A stretch of 48,512 nt of DNA from Akkermansia muciniphila (GTDB lineage: Bacteria; Verrucomicrobiota; Verrucomicrobiia; Verrucomicrobiales; Verrucomicrobiaceae). Positions 39,004 to 47,990 of this stretch are shown here, piece by piece (position 1 is the first letter of the stretch; each line of letters begins with the position of its first letter). The stretch is taken from assembly GCA_945882215.1 (NCBI GenBank), contig CAMCWM010000015.1, positions 1 through 48,512 on the forward strand, written 5' to 3'. The notes beneath the pieces are model-generated. The model had not been told where the DNA came from. It made no database searches and saw only the letters and a program-made list of their open reading frames with translations. Both the position numbers and the translations under genes were made by a program.

Positions 39004-40067
39004 GGATTCTTTGCTGGTGCGGGAACGCTGCATATGACCTGGGTGCCGCCGCCGTTGCGCGGCGAGACTTGGATGGTGCCGCCCATCATTTGAGCGCGAT
39101 GGTTCATGGTCAAGAGGCCCATCCCAGTTCCTTTGCCCGGCTTGTCCGGGATGCCGACGCCGTCATCGCGAACGGTGAGGACGATGTTGCCGCTTTGACG
39201 GGCAAGGTGAATATCGACGCGCCTGGCCTGACCATGCTTCACCGCGTTGGAAACCGCCTCCTGGGCGATGCGGAAGAGCTGCACGGAGGTCTTGTTGTCA
39301 TTCACCTGCACCGGATTGTCATAGCGGAAGTCACACGCGATTTCGTTGGCGCGCGCGGTGTTGTCCGCGAGTTCTTCCAGCGCTGCCATGAGGCCGTTGA
39401 CGTCGAGAACGACGGGCATCAGACCGCGCGAGGTCTCACGAGCGCGAGTGTTGGCCCTGCTGACGAGACGTACGATCTCCTCCAAACTCCGCGCCTCCGG
39501 GCTGCCGGACTTGTTGAGACTTTTCTGCGCCACCTTTGCCAGACATCCAATGGCGGCGAGCTGCTGGCACAAATCGTCATGAATGTCCTGGCCGATGCGC
39601 GCCTGCTCCTCCTCGCTGATGTGGAGGATCTTGTCTTCGAGCGCCTTCCGCTCCGTGAGATCGCGAATGATTCCGGTGAAGATGCGACGGCCGCTGGGAA
39701 GCACCGCCTCGCCGACCGAGAGGTCGATCGGGAATACGGAACCGTCTTTGCGCATTCCCACGACTTCACGACCGATGCCGATGATGCGCTTCACGCCGCT
39801 GCGGAGGTAGTTTCGCACATAACTGTCATGCCGGTCCCGATACGGCTGCGGCATCAGCATGCTGATGTTCCGCCCGATGATCTCATCCTGCTTGTAACCG
39901 AACAGCCTTTCAGTGGCGGAGTTGGCGGTTTCAATGATGCAATTCTCGTCGATCGTAATGATCGCATTCACCGCCGTCTCAACGATGGCCGCCGCGCGCT
40001 GCTCGCTAGCCTGCAACGCGGCCTGAAGCTCGGCGATGCTGGGTGTGGCAGGTGGCTTTTTTAGCAT
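39000..40067 (-). CDS. Cytoplasmic PAS-sensor histidine kinase, FixL-like haem PAS with HisKA_3 core
   Basis: A 355-residue soluble kinase. Residues about 18-140 are a PAS domain closely following FixL: RHDSYVRNYL with His80 at the proximal haem-ligand position and IIGIGR with Arg100 at the distal O2-binding Arg position, 20 residues apart as in Bradyrhizobium FixL (H200/R220), then RKDGSVFPIDLSVGE and FTGIIRDLTER. The kinase part is of HPK7 type (phospho-acceptor His163 in QDIHDDLCQQLAAI) with a HATPase end (AVKHGQARRVDI, DDGVGIP, GMGLLTM). It lies 11 bp after the Usp gene and overlaps its regulator by GTGA. Haem binding is inferred from residues only. Confidence 0.88.
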   Translation of the reverse strand: MLKKPPATPSIAELQAALQASEQRAAAIVETAVNAIITIDENCIIETANSATERLFGYKQDEIIGRNISMLMPQPYRDRHDSYVRNYLRSGVKRIIGIGREVVGMRKDGSVFPIDLSVGEAVLPSGRRIFTGIIRDLTERKALEDKILHISEEEQARIGQDIHDDLCQQLAAIGCLAKVAQKSLNKSGSPEARSLEEIVRLVSRANTRARETSRGLMPVVLDVNGLMAALEELADNTARANEIACDFRYDNPVQVNDNKTSVQLFRIAQEAVSNAVKHGQARRVDIHLARQSGNIVLTVRDDGVGIPDKPGKGTGMGLLTMNHRAQMMGGTIQVSPRNGGGTQVICSVPAPAKNP

Positions 40068-40078
40068 GTGTCAGCAGT

Positions 40079-40987
40079 TTAATCAGCCGCCGCAACAAAG
40101 CCGTCAGGCTTCACCGCAAGAATCGAGCAGGAGGCGTTTTGCACAATTTTCTCCGCCGTGGTCCCAATAAGCATCTCGCGCAGGCCGGTCCTGCCCCGCG
40201 TGCCCAGGACTACAAGACCGGCATGCACCTCGCTGACATGATCCAGGATAGCTTCGCGGATGTTGACGCGCTCAATGATCAAGGCGGCAACTTTGACATC
40301 ACCAGCATCGCGTGTGAACGGCGCGAGGAAAGCGTTCAAATCCTTGCGCCAGTTCTCCACGGCCTCCGGATCGATGGTGGCGGGCAGAGACGGCACGAAG
40401 CCGCCGTAGTCCAGTGACATGGCGAGGGCGCTTTGATACACATGCAGGCAGTCGAGCGAGGCACCGTCCTGCTGCGCCACATGCAGGGCGCATTGCACCG
40501 CCTTGGCGGAGTTCTCGGAGAAATCGACGCAGGTGACGATTTTTTTAAACGGACCCTGGGCATCCTCACGCACGACGAGGACATCGACAGGCGCCTTGCG
40601 CACGCATTTGGCGGCAATGGCTCCAATACGGTGCGACTCGTTCTTCGACCCTTTGGCCCCCATGACGAGCAGGTCGGCGCTGTGGGCACGGCAGGCTTCG
40701 ACCAGTTCGGCAAACGGATGGCCGATGCGCACCTCCGCGTTCACCGCCACGGCTCCTACCTCGGATTCAGCCACGAATTTCTTCAGCCGCTCCAGCCAGT
40801 CGGCCCGGATGGTGGCCTGGTCGGCGGAGAGCGCCTTTTTCAATTCATGCACGAGAAACTCATCCATGACATGCACGGCGGTGATGGCGGCACCGTCGAG
40901 AGAGGCACGACGCGCCGCTTCACGCAGGGCGTTGCGGCAGGACGGGGTGAAGTCGATGGCGGCGATGATGTGATGGAGCTTTTTCAT
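40079..40987 (-). CDS. Tandem universal stress protein (two Usp domains)
   Basis: A 302-residue protein with two UspA domains (about 1-142 and 147-295). Domain two has the full ATP-binding motif GTRGRTGLREMLIGTTAEKI (G-x2-G-x9-G-S/T); domain one has a weakened version (GAKGSKNESHRIGAIAAK) and may not bind nucleotide. Tandem Usp proteins respond to oxygen limitation or other stress in several bacteria. It is the first gene of the Usp-kinase-regulator operon (kinase 11 bp downstream). Confidence 0.9.
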   Translation of the reverse strand: MKKLHHIIAAIDFTPSCRNALREAARRASLDGAAITAVHVMDEFLVHELKKALSADQATIRADWLERLKKFVAESEVGAVAVNAEVRIGHPFAELVEACRAHSADLLVMGAKGSKNESHRIGAIAAKCVRKAPVDVLVVREDAQGPFKKIVTCVDFSENSAKAVQCALHVAQQDGASLDCLHVYQSALAMSLDYGGFVPSLPATIDPEAVENWRKDLNAFLAPFTRDAGDVKVAALIIERVNIREAILDHVSEVHAGLVVLGTRGRTGLREMLIGTTAEKIVQNASCSILAVKPDGFVAAAD

Positions 40988-41076
40988 GGTGATGGCTGGA
41001 TTTGAATGATTTCACCATAGTCTCCCGCTTAAAGCAATGCCGCGCGGCAATTGTTCGCTTGTGAGCGGACATTGCC

Positions 41077-41535
41077 TCACAGGCCAGTCTCTTCCTGCGC
41101 CTGCTCGACAGCCGCCTCCAACGTCCACAGCGTTTTGTCGAAGGACTTCTGCCGCGCGCGGAACTGCGCTTCCTCGGTGGTGCCGTTAAGTGTTTCCATT
41201 TCCTTCAGGGCAAAGGTGTGGTGCTCTTCGAGCGCCTTGACGCGAGTTTTGAAATAATCGCGCCCGCCCTGTTCCTTGAGCACGTCGATATGCGCCTTCC
41301 AGCGCGTGAGGGCATCGCCTGCCTTTTTCAGGTACTCCTCGCGGTTGGTGGTGAGATGTTCCTTCGACTTTTGATACCACTCGCGGCCTTTGACCTCCGT
41401 CTGTTCCTTCACCTTGGAGAATTCGCCCCTCAGTTTCTCGGCGGCGCGACGGAGTTGTTCGTTGAGGCTGTCCTCTGCCTGAACGGAGGCGAGGCAAAGA
41501 CCGATGCTTAGGCTGGCAAGAAGGAGCTTTTTCAT
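41077..41535 (-). CDS. Secreted helical protein of unknown function
   Basis: A 152-residue protein from ATG 41535 with a clear signal peptide (SVQA|EDS). The mature part is almost all charged helix: LNEQLRRAAEKLRGEFSKVKEQTEVKG, KKAGDALTRWKAHIDVLKEQ and ALEEHHTFALKEMETL. Probably a periplasmic coiled-coil or helical bundle; not recognised. The frame is open upstream to 41904 but that part is antisense to the next gene. A hairpin (41048-41074) directly after the stop lacks a T run and may be a weak terminator. Confidence 0.7.
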   Translation of the reverse strand: MKKLLLASLSIGLCLASVQAEDSLNEQLRRAAEKLRGEFSKVKEQTEVKGREWYQKSKEHLTTNREEYLKKAGDALTRWKAHIDVLKEQGGRDYFKTRVKALEEHHTFALKEMETLNGTTEEAQFRARQKSFDKTLWTLEAAVEQAQEETGL

Positions 41536-41626
41536 GATGGCGAGTGATACGGCTGGATGCCGCGAACCATGCATTCTCTTTTCTCCGGCGAAAGAAATTC
41601 CAAGCCACACCGTCAACTTCACGCCC

Positions 41627-42940
41627 ATGATCCGCAAGCCCGCCCTCTCCACCCTCGCCTTGGTTCTGCTGTCCGCCCTTTCGAGTGCCGAGCCCGCCAC
41701 AAAACCTCTGTTCTGGCCTGCGCGGAACGGCCCCACGCTTGACGGCGTCGTCCCGCAGGCGGAGGTGGCACGCATTCCTCTCGAATGGGATGGCGAGTCC
41801 GGCAAAAACATCGCCTGGCGCGTCGAGCTCGAAGGTGAAGGCCACTCCACCCCGGTGATCGGCGGCGACCTGATCTGGTTCACCGCGGCCACCACAGACG
41901 GCAAACAGATGTATGTTTATGGCATCGACCGGCACAGCGGCAAGACCCTGCATCACAAGCTGATCTTTGAAAACGCAGCGCCGGAAGAACTCGGCAATCC
42001 GCTCAACAACTACGCAGCACCGTCGCCCGTGCTTGAAGAGGACGCATTGTATGTTCACTTCGGCACCTATGGCACCGCTCGCATCGACCCGGCCACAGGT
42101 GAGAAGGTCTGGGAGCGTCGCGACATCAACGCGCGGCACTATCGCGGCCCCGGCTCGTCCCCGATCATCCATGGCGACCTGCTCATCCTCACCTTTGATG
42201 GCATCGACCAGCAATACGTCACTGCGCTCGACAAAAAAACCGGCAAGAGCGTCTGGAAGACCTCCCGCACCACCGATTACGGCGATCTCGACAAGGAGGG
42301 CAAGCCCACACGCGACGGTGACATGCGCAAGGCCTACCACACGCCCGCCGTCTTCGAGATCGGAGGCAAAGAGGTGCTCGTCTCCGTGGGTTCACGGGCC
42401 GCGTTTGGCTACGAAGTCAAAACGGGCAAGGAACTCTGGACCATCCGCCACGGTGGTTTCAACGCCGCCATCCCGCCACTCCGCCTTGGCGATCTCCTCA
42501 TCCTCAACACCGGCTCTGAGCGCGCCCACACACTTGGCGTCCGTATCGACGACAAGATGACCGGAGACATCACCGAAAGCCATGTCCTGTGGGACCGCGA
42601 AAAGCGCAATGCCAGCGAGTCCTCCCCCGTCCTCGTCAAAGGCATACTGTTCCAGACCACCCGAGGTGGCATCGTAAGCGCAGTCGATGCCAAAGCCGGC
42701 AAAGACCTTTGGGAAGACCGCATGGAAGGCCAGCACCTCCCTGGCCCCCTCGTTTTAGGGGACAAACTCCGCGTTTCCAATGACCGGGGTCAAACCTTCC
42801 TCGCCCGCGCCTCGGCGGAAAAATTTGAACTGGCAGGTAAAAACCAGCTTGCCGAGCCCATTTCCGCCTCACCTGCGGCGGCTGATGGAGCCCTCTTCAT
42901 TCGCACCAAGAAAGCTCTCTACAAAATTGCCACCAAGTAG
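41627..42940 (+). CDS. Secreted PQQ-like beta-propeller protein
   Basis: A 437-residue protein from ATG 41627 with signal peptide (LSSA|EPA). It begins FWPARNGPTLDGVVPQAEVARIPLEW, the usual lead of exported PQQ_2 propellers, and continues with blades such as TGEKVWERRD, TGKSVWKTS, TGKELWTIRHGG and AGKDLWEDRM. No EF-hands, catalytic domain or haem site is visible. It is much shorter than the paralogue at 15366 and lacks its C-terminal region. Extracytoplasmic; role unknown. Divergent from the helical protein gene. Confidence 0.88.
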   Translation: MIRKPALSTLALVLLSALSSAEPATKPLFWPARNGPTLDGVVPQAEVARIPLEWDGESGKNIAWRVELEGEGHSTPVIGGDLIWFTAATTDGKQMYVYGIDRHSGKTLHHKLIFENAAPEELGNPLNNYAAPSPVLEEDALYVHFGTYGTARIDPATGEKVWERRDINARHYRGPGSSPIIHGDLLILTFDGIDQQYVTALDKKTGKSVWKTSRTTDYGDLDKEGKPTRDGDMRKAYHTPAVFEIGGKEVLVSVGSRAAFGYEVKTGKELWTIRHGGFNAAIPPLRLGDLLILNTGSERAHTLGVRIDDKMTGDITESHVLWDREKRNASESSPVLVKGILFQTTRGGIVSAVDAKAGKDLWEDRMEGQHLPGPLVLGDKLRVSNDRGQTFLARASAEKFELAGKNQLAEPISASPAAADGALFIRTKKALYKIATK

Positions 42941-43145
42941 GCTTTCAGGCTTTTCTTGAAGCTGTTTTTTCTCGAATTACTGCAATTCGCCCATGCCATG
43001 TGCCTACAGGATTGAAATCGCTGGCTGTGCAAAACGATGTCAAGGAACGATTTCTTGCGCTGCACATGCGGCGTAGGAGAAAAATCCGTCGATTCTCACA
43101 AAACCGTCGCAAAGACGTTGGCTTTGTGCTAGTTTGAAGGTCTCT

Positions 43146-43496
43146 ATGGCTACTACCACACCGACACGCAAGACACGTTTCTCCCGCCGAGTCCCTGACC
43201 ATGTGACCGACGAGCTCGTCAACGTTCTCTCCAAGCCTGACACATATGAATTCAACACCCTTTTTGGCCTGGTGTATGACAATCTCAAGCTGAAGAACGC
43301 TGTCAGCGGTGGTGAGGAAATGCTCCGCCTGCGCTCCTACGAGAAACTTCAGAACCTCGTGAGCCGTGGCCTCTGCGCCAAGGTGGGCAAGACTTATCGT
43401 GGTCTTGAGGGTCTCCGTGCCGCGCACAATGCCGCTATCGCCGCCCGCAGCGCCGCCGTTGTGGCCCGCACCACGGCTGCCGCCGCTGCTCGTTAA
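43146..43496 (+). CDS. Small basic protein of unknown function with Ala/Arg tail
   Basis: A 116-residue protein from ATG 43146, preceded by GAAGGT at a good ribosome-binding distance. The N-terminus is basic (TRKTRFSRRV). The middle (LFGLVYDNLKLKNAV ... MLRLRSYEKLQNLVSRGLCAKVGKTYRG) looks like a compact helical, possibly winged-helix unit. The last 25 residues are Ala/Arg-rich (AAIAARSAAVVARTTAAA). It has its own strong terminator (43512-43545). Monocistronic, likely well expressed and possibly nucleic-acid binding; this is inference. Confidence 0.75.
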   Translation: MATTTPTRKTRFSRRVPDHVTDELVNVLSKPDTYEFNTLFGLVYDNLKLKNAVSGGEEMLRLRSYEKLQNLVSRGLCAKVGKTYRGLEGLRAAHNAAIAARSAAVVARTTAAAAAR

Positions 43497-43511
43497 TCCC
43501 TGCTTCAATTT

Positions 43512-43545
43512 GGGCCGCCCTGCTTCCTAGCACGGCGGCCCTTTT
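43512..43545 (+). terminator. Intrinsic terminator of the small basic protein gene
   Basis: GGGCCGCC (43512-43519) pairs perfectly with GGCGGCCC (43534-43541) around a 14-base loop, followed by TTTT (43542-43545). It starts 15 bp after the stop at 43496. It separates that gene from nuoA. Confidence 0.85.
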
Positions 43546-43603
43546 GCTTTCAGGGTTTGACGCTGCCCGGCCTCTCGCTACCCATCTTGGATCATTCACC
43601 CCC

Positions 43604-43978
43604 ATGTTTGAGAATTACATCCCTGTCCTGCTCCAGATCGTCATCGCCGGTGGTTTCGCAGTCGTGACCCTCGTCGCTTCCGCGCTCCTCGGCAAATCCG
43701 CCAAACGCAACGCGATCAAGGACTCCGCCTACGAGTGCGGGATGCTCCCCATCGGCGACAGCCAGCCGCGTTTCAGCGTGAAGTTCTACATCGTCGCGAT
43801 GCTCTTCGTGCTCTTCGACATCGAGGTCGTCTTCCTCTATCCCTGGGCCATCATTTACAAGGACTACCTCGCCGCCTTCGGTCCTTCCATCCTCGCTGTC
43901 GCCACAGGTTTTGTTTCCATCCTGCTCGTGGCTTTCGTTTATGCCTGGAAGAAGGGTGTCCTCGACTGGAAGTCGTAG
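43604..43978 (+). CDS. nuoA: NADH-quinone oxidoreductase subunit A
   Basis: A 124-residue membrane protein from ATG 43604 with three helices (about 7-28, 63-85, 93-115). Diagnostic sequences are SAYECGMLPIGDSQPRFSVKFY (the Y-E-C-G loop) and FDIEVVFLYPWAI, including the conserved acidic residue of helix 2. It belongs to the membrane arm of complex I, near the quinone-binding site. Usually nuoB follows; here a Dabb protein gene follows and no other nuo gene is in the window, so the complex I genes are split in this organism. Confidence 0.93.
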   Translation: MFENYIPVLLQIVIAGGFAVVTLVASALLGKSAKRNAIKDSAYECGMLPIGDSQPRFSVKFYIVAMLFVLFDIEVVFLYPWAIIYKDYLAAFGPSILAVATGFVSILLVAFVYAWKKGVLDWKS

Positions 43979-44009
43979 TCTTGCGTCTCCGCAGCCCGTT
44001 TTCGCCTCC

Positions 44010-44327
44010 ATGATCGCCTACCTCAGCCTGTTTCAGCTCAAGCCCCAGGTCACAGAGGAAAAGCTGGAGCACATGATGTCCCAGACCCGCGTCATGCTGC
44101 TCCGCGTGCCCGAGGTGCTCACCGTCAAAACTGGCAAGCGTGTCAATCCTTCCGAGCCCTACCCGTGGTTCGTCTATCTTGAGGTCGAGAGCATGGACAA
44201 GCTCGCCATCTGCCAGGACGACCCGCATTACATCAAGTTCCGCGAGGAAGTCCTCAAGCCCAACATCTCCGAGCAGGAATCCACCGCCTTCGAGATGGAG
44301 CCGCGCAAGGACGTCAAATACTCGTAG
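44010..44327 (+). CDS. Dabb-like ferredoxin-fold protein
   Basis: A 105-residue protein from ATG 44010, 31 bp after nuoA. The beginning MIAYLSLFQLKPQVTEEKLEHMM and the middle YPWFVYLEVESMDKLAICQDDPHYIKF have the pattern of Dabb or dimeric alpha/beta-barrel proteins. No cofactor motif is seen. Probably co-transcribed with nuoA; a functional link is not known. Confidence 0.7.
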   Translation: MIAYLSLFQLKPQVTEEKLEHMMSQTRVMLLRVPEVLTVKTGKRVNPSEPYPWFVYLEVESMDKLAICQDDPHYIKFREEVLKPNISEQESTAFEMEPRKDVKYS

Positions 44328-44345
44328 CTTCCGAGTATTGTAGTC

Positions 44346-44359
44346 CCGGCTTCAGCCGG
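44346..44359. repeat. Short palindrome between convergent genes
   Basis: CCGGCT (44346-44351), TC, AGCCGG (44354-44359): a perfect 6-bp hairpin in the 44-bp gap between the Dabb-like gene and the lipocalin gene. The surrounding TAGTCCCGGCTTCAGCCGG looks like a dispersed-repeat unit and may end transcription from both sides. Confidence 0.5.
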
Positions 44360-44371
44360 TTCTGGAAAGCC

Positions 44372-45451
44372 TCACTTCGTCCCAGACGAAAGATGCCCCG
44401 CCAGATCCCCCGCATACCCGGCCAGCTCCAAAAAAGCCCGGCCAGCGATCTGCCCGCGTGAGTCGATCACATCGCACGCGCCCTCCCAATACGGCAGCCG
44501 CGTGATGCCGCCGTCCTGCTCTTGATCCTCGGCCAGCGGCCGCAGTTCGAACGACTGGCCCTCAAACCGAATCCGCACGCGAATCGGATACTCCGCGCCA
44601 CTGCGGGGGCTTTTCCACTTCTCGAGCACCTCCCAGACAAACGCATCGCCGCCTAGTTGCCGCACTTTGCCATCACGCTCCACCACCGCCAGCGTCGAAG
44701 CTGCATCCGCGCTGCCGTCCTTTCGTCGCATGCGATACACCATGATCTCACGGGCATCCTTGAGCTGCATTGCTACCCAGTCCCAGCCCACTTGGCCACC
44801 TTCAAGCTGGCTGCTGCTGAACTCGTGATCCATCCACGCCTCACCATTCACCGCATGCTCCTCCGGGCCCAACTTTACAATGCCGGTCGTCTTCAAACGT
44901 GGCCACGTCAGGTAATGACTCGCCGCTGAGTCCGTCGCGCCTTTGCGCGACACACCATCCATCCCGAACACCACCAGCGGCTTCACCGCCTCAAGCTCCA
45001 GCCGCAGCAAAACCTCGCCCTTCACCGTCGCCGCAATGTGCAGGTGCTGCGTCGCCTCATCCAGCTTCAGCGACCAGTTGCCGTTCCGCACCGCCAGCGT
45101 CGTCTCAGACGATGCCGCATCCCATCCCTCACGGTTCAAGCGTTCCTCATGCACAAAACGACCGGTCTTTGCATCCAGCAAAGCCGCATGCGCCAGATGC
45201 AAATGCAGCGTCTTCCCATCCTCACGCCGTGCTTGGCGGAAAAACGTCACCTGAAAGCCAAACCGCCGCCCACCCTTCGCATCAAGGTGCCCCGTCACAT
45301 ACCACCATTCCGTGCGAAACTCAGGATGGCTTCCGTGATCGCGTGGAAACACAAACACGCGTCCCTTTTGCGGGATCGCAAAACCATCCGCCGTCGCCTG
45401 CGCATGCAGCAGCGTCGTCATCGAGAGAAAAAGCAGCAACCAGTGTTTCAT
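44372..45451 (-). CDS. AttH/CrtC-like lipocalin-domain secreted protein
   Basis: A 359-residue protein with signal peptide (LHA|QAT). It has the CrtC N-terminal lipocalin pattern (PF07143): HPEFRTEWWYVTGHLDAKGGRRFGFQVTFFR early, then GVSRKGATDSAASHYLTWPRL, GEAWMDHEFSSSQLEGGQVGWDW and a C-terminal barrel ending with GRAFLELAGYAG. Such proteins accompany AttEFGH-type ABC exporters, where they are the secreted or periplasmic component. Its start lies one base after the stop of the FtsX permease gene, with GGAGGA inside that gene's end serving as ribosome binding site. Confidence 0.88.
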   Translation of the reverse strand: MKHWLLLFLSMTTLLHAQATADGFAIPQKGRVFVFPRDHGSHPEFRTEWWYVTGHLDAKGGRRFGFQVTFFRQARREDGKTLHLHLAHAALLDAKTGRFVHEERLNREGWDAASSETTLAVRNGNWSLKLDEATQHLHIAATVKGEVLLRLELEAVKPLVVFGMDGVSRKGATDSAASHYLTWPRLKTTGIVKLGPEEHAVNGEAWMDHEFSSSQLEGGQVGWDWVAMQLKDAREIMVYRMRRKDGSADAASTLAVVERDGKVRQLGGDAFVWEVLEKWKSPRSGAEYPIRVRIRFEGQSFELRPLAEDQEQDGGITRLPYWEGACDVIDSRGQIAGRAFLELAGYAGDLAGHLSSGTK

Positions 45452-45452
45452 A

Positions 45453-47990
45453 TCATTCCTCCGTGTGTTCTGCCGGCAGCATCGCCGCCCATCGTCCGAC
45501 CAACGCGGCCACCAGCATGCCGACGACGATCACCGCAGCGCCCAGCACCGCCAGATGCCACCACACCGCGTGAAATTGCAGCGTCCAGCCGAAGCACTGC
45601 TTGTTGATACGATAAACGAGCAACCATCCGAGCCACAAACCCGCCGCGATGCCCGTAAACGCACCCGCACATGCCACGCCGAGCCCTTCCAGTGCCGCCG
45701 ACTTCGCGATCTCCGCTCGCGTCATGCCCAGCGATCGCAACGTCGCCAAAATCGCTCGTCGCTCCAGCATCAGGCTCGCCAAAGCCAGTCCGAGACCCAC
45801 CACCGCGACGATCACGCCGATCACCTCCAGCGCATGCGTCACCGCAAACGTCTGGCGAAAAATGCGCAGCGCCTCGCTCCGCAGATGCGCATTCGTGAAC
45901 ACACTCAAACCTGGCTGCTGGCGTTGCATTCGATCCCTCACCGTCTCTGCATCCGTTCCCGGCTTCAGCATGATCGCCACACGCCACGCCTCGTCCGTCT
46001 CAAACCAATCGCGAAACACCGCCGCAGGCAGCGTAAGCGATCCGCGTTCATTGCCATACTCCGCGTTCATCGCCGCCACGCGCACCTTGCGGCCAGCCAG
46101 CTCGATCACATCGCCCACCTTCGTCCCAAACCGCTCGCTCCAGCCCTCGCTCATGATCGCCGGAGTGATGCCGTCCTCCGTCTTCCACCATTCCTCACGC
46201 TTTGGTGCCTCAACCCATGCATACAGCCCATGCTTGTGCGCAAACACCGGATCAGTGCCGAGAACGAGCACCTCGCCGCCATGCCAAAGCAGCGTCTTGG
46301 CCTGCACAAACGCCAGCTCCGCCACTTCCGGCTCCTTCCCGAGTGCCGTGACCGTCTTCGGCGAGATGAAATGGGTCGATGACGCGCTCTGTGCTCCCGC
46401 GCTGCTCACATAAATGTCCGCCTTCATCGTGCGGTCGATCCAGCCGCGCATCGTGTGGTCAAAGCTCGCCACCATCACCGCCATGCCCGTCGTCATCGCC
46501 ACCGCGCTCGCCAAAGCGGCCACCGCAAAGCGATGCCGCACCGTCGGTCGCCGTAATTGCGAAAGAGCCACGCGCCACACTGCCGAACTCACATCTCGCT
46601 TGGCCAAAAAGCGCAACATCGCCCCCGCCGCCAATCCCGCGCCTACCAGCCACAGCAGCGCCGCGGTATAACCCGCCAAAGGCAGCCGCGTGCCGCTCGC
46701 AAATCGCAGCACTGGCAGCTCTGCCAGCACAACCGCCACCAGCATCATCGCCCAGCCGATCCACTCCACGCGCCAGACTGTGCCACCTTCAAACGGCGTC
46801 GCATGTCGTCCCAGCATATGCGCTGGCGGTGTGCGCGCCGCCATCCGTGCCGGCCACCATGCGGCGATGAGACTCGCCATGATCGAAATCGACAACGCCA
46901 GCAGCGCCTCACGCATGCTCAAGGCCGCCTGCTGCTCGCTCGTCGCACCATACAGCGCGTTCATCGTCTTCGTCACACCACCCACGGCACCTTGCGCACC
47001 CAGCCAGCCCAGCAACACGCCCAAAGCACCGCCACAGAGTCCCAACAGCCCCGCTTCGATCAAAAACGCCATTAGAATCGCCCGATCCGTCACGCCAAGC
47101 GATTTCAAAATGCCAATCTCCTCCCGCCGCCGCAGCACCACACCATCCAGCGCCTGAAAAATAAGATAACCGCCCACTAGCAGCGCCAGCAGCGAGAGAA
47201 TCGTCAGATTCAGCCGAAACGCCTGCGTCATCGTGCCTGCGAGTTGCCGACGATTGGCACCGCCCGTCACCTGCCAGAGCGATTTCAGCAATTCACCCGC
47301 TTCCTCACGCAAATTCGGAAACAAGGCACTGTCCTGCGCCAAAACCTCCACGCGATCCACCTTGTCGCCACGCAGCAAAATCAACTGTGCCTCCGGCAAA
47401 TCCATCAGCAGCAGATGTGCGGGCAAACTCGGCACTCCCGGTGCCTCCGGCACCACACCCGCCACTTTCAGTGCGATCACGCGATCATCCACGATCAGCC
47501 GCAGATCCTCACCTGTCTTCGCACCCAGCTTCGGACTCACATAAACGCCCGAGCGCACCGCCTGCATGTTCGCGCCGAGTCCCGCCGGTGCCTCGCCCCG
47601 CAGATTGAGCAGCGCCACAAAATCCACGCCCAGCAGCCGCCACGTCGCCCGCGATCCGATCTCACCATTTCCCGCATCAGACGCCGGGGTCACCGTCTCC
47701 TCCACTACCGGCAGCAAACTCACCGGCCGATGCCCCAGCGCCTCGCGCATCTCACGCACATCATCTTCGCGCAAAGCACCGCTCACCGCCTGCACCGTCC
47801 AATCCGGCTGCCGCGTGATGCCATCCGTAAACGTCTCAAAACCTGACAACGCCGCATTGCTCGCCAGCCGCACCGCCAGATACACGCTCGATCCCAGCGC
47901 CAGGATCAGCATCAGCGCGATCTGTTGCCGCAAAGCCAGCCGCCAGTGCCGCAGCGCACAACGCCGCAAGATGAGAAGCACCGTACTCAT
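45453..47990 (-). CDS. FtsX/MacB-type ABC transporter permease
   Basis: An 845-residue membrane protein from ATG 47990, which overlaps the ATPase stop as ATGA. It is a duplicated FtsX permease. One helix near 27-45 precedes a large extracytoplasmic domain to about 255. Three helices follow with the ILKSLGVTDRAILMAFLIEAGLLG loop, then central helices, a second extracytoplasmic domain (about 530-700) and three closing helices with the matching loop ATLRSLGMTRAEIAKSAALEGLG. This layout is typical of AttFG/LolCE/MacB-like mechanotransmission systems. Substrate unknown; the lipocalin protein downstream is its likely partner. Confidence 0.9.
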   Translation of the reverse strand: MSTVLLILRRCALRHWRLALRQQIALMLILALGSSVYLAVRLASNAALSGFETFTDGITRQPDWTVQAVSGALREDDVREMREALGHRPVSLLPVVEETVTPASDAGNGEIGSRATWRLLGVDFVALLNLRGEAPAGLGANMQAVRSGVYVSPKLGAKTGEDLRLIVDDRVIALKVAGVVPEAPGVPSLPAHLLLMDLPEAQLILLRGDKVDRVEVLAQDSALFPNLREEAGELLKSLWQVTGGANRRQLAGTMTQAFRLNLTILSLLALLVGGYLIFQALDGVVLRRREEIGILKSLGVTDRAILMAFLIEAGLLGLCGGALGVLLGWLGAQGAVGGVTKTMNALYGATSEQQAALSMREALLALSISIMASLIAAWWPARMAARTPPAHMLGRHATPFEGGTVWRVEWIGWAMMLVAVVLAELPVLRFASGTRLPLAGYTAALLWLVGAGLAAGAMLRFLAKRDVSSAVWRVALSQLRRPTVRHRFAVAALASAVAMTTGMAVMVASFDHTMRGWIDRTMKADIYVSSAGAQSASSTHFISPKTVTALGKEPEVAELAFVQAKTLLWHGGEVLVLGTDPVFAHKHGLYAWVEAPKREEWWKTEDGITPAIMSEGWSERFGTKVGDVIELAGRKVRVAAMNAEYGNERGSLTLPAAVFRDWFETDEAWRVAIMLKPGTDAETVRDRMQRQQPGLSVFTNAHLRSEALRIFRQTFAVTHALEVIGVIVAVVGLGLALASLMLERRAILATLRSLGMTRAEIAKSAALEGLGVACAGAFTGIAAGLWLGWLLVYRINKQCFGWTLQFHAVWWHLAVLGAAVIVVGMLVAALVGRWAAMLPAEHTEE

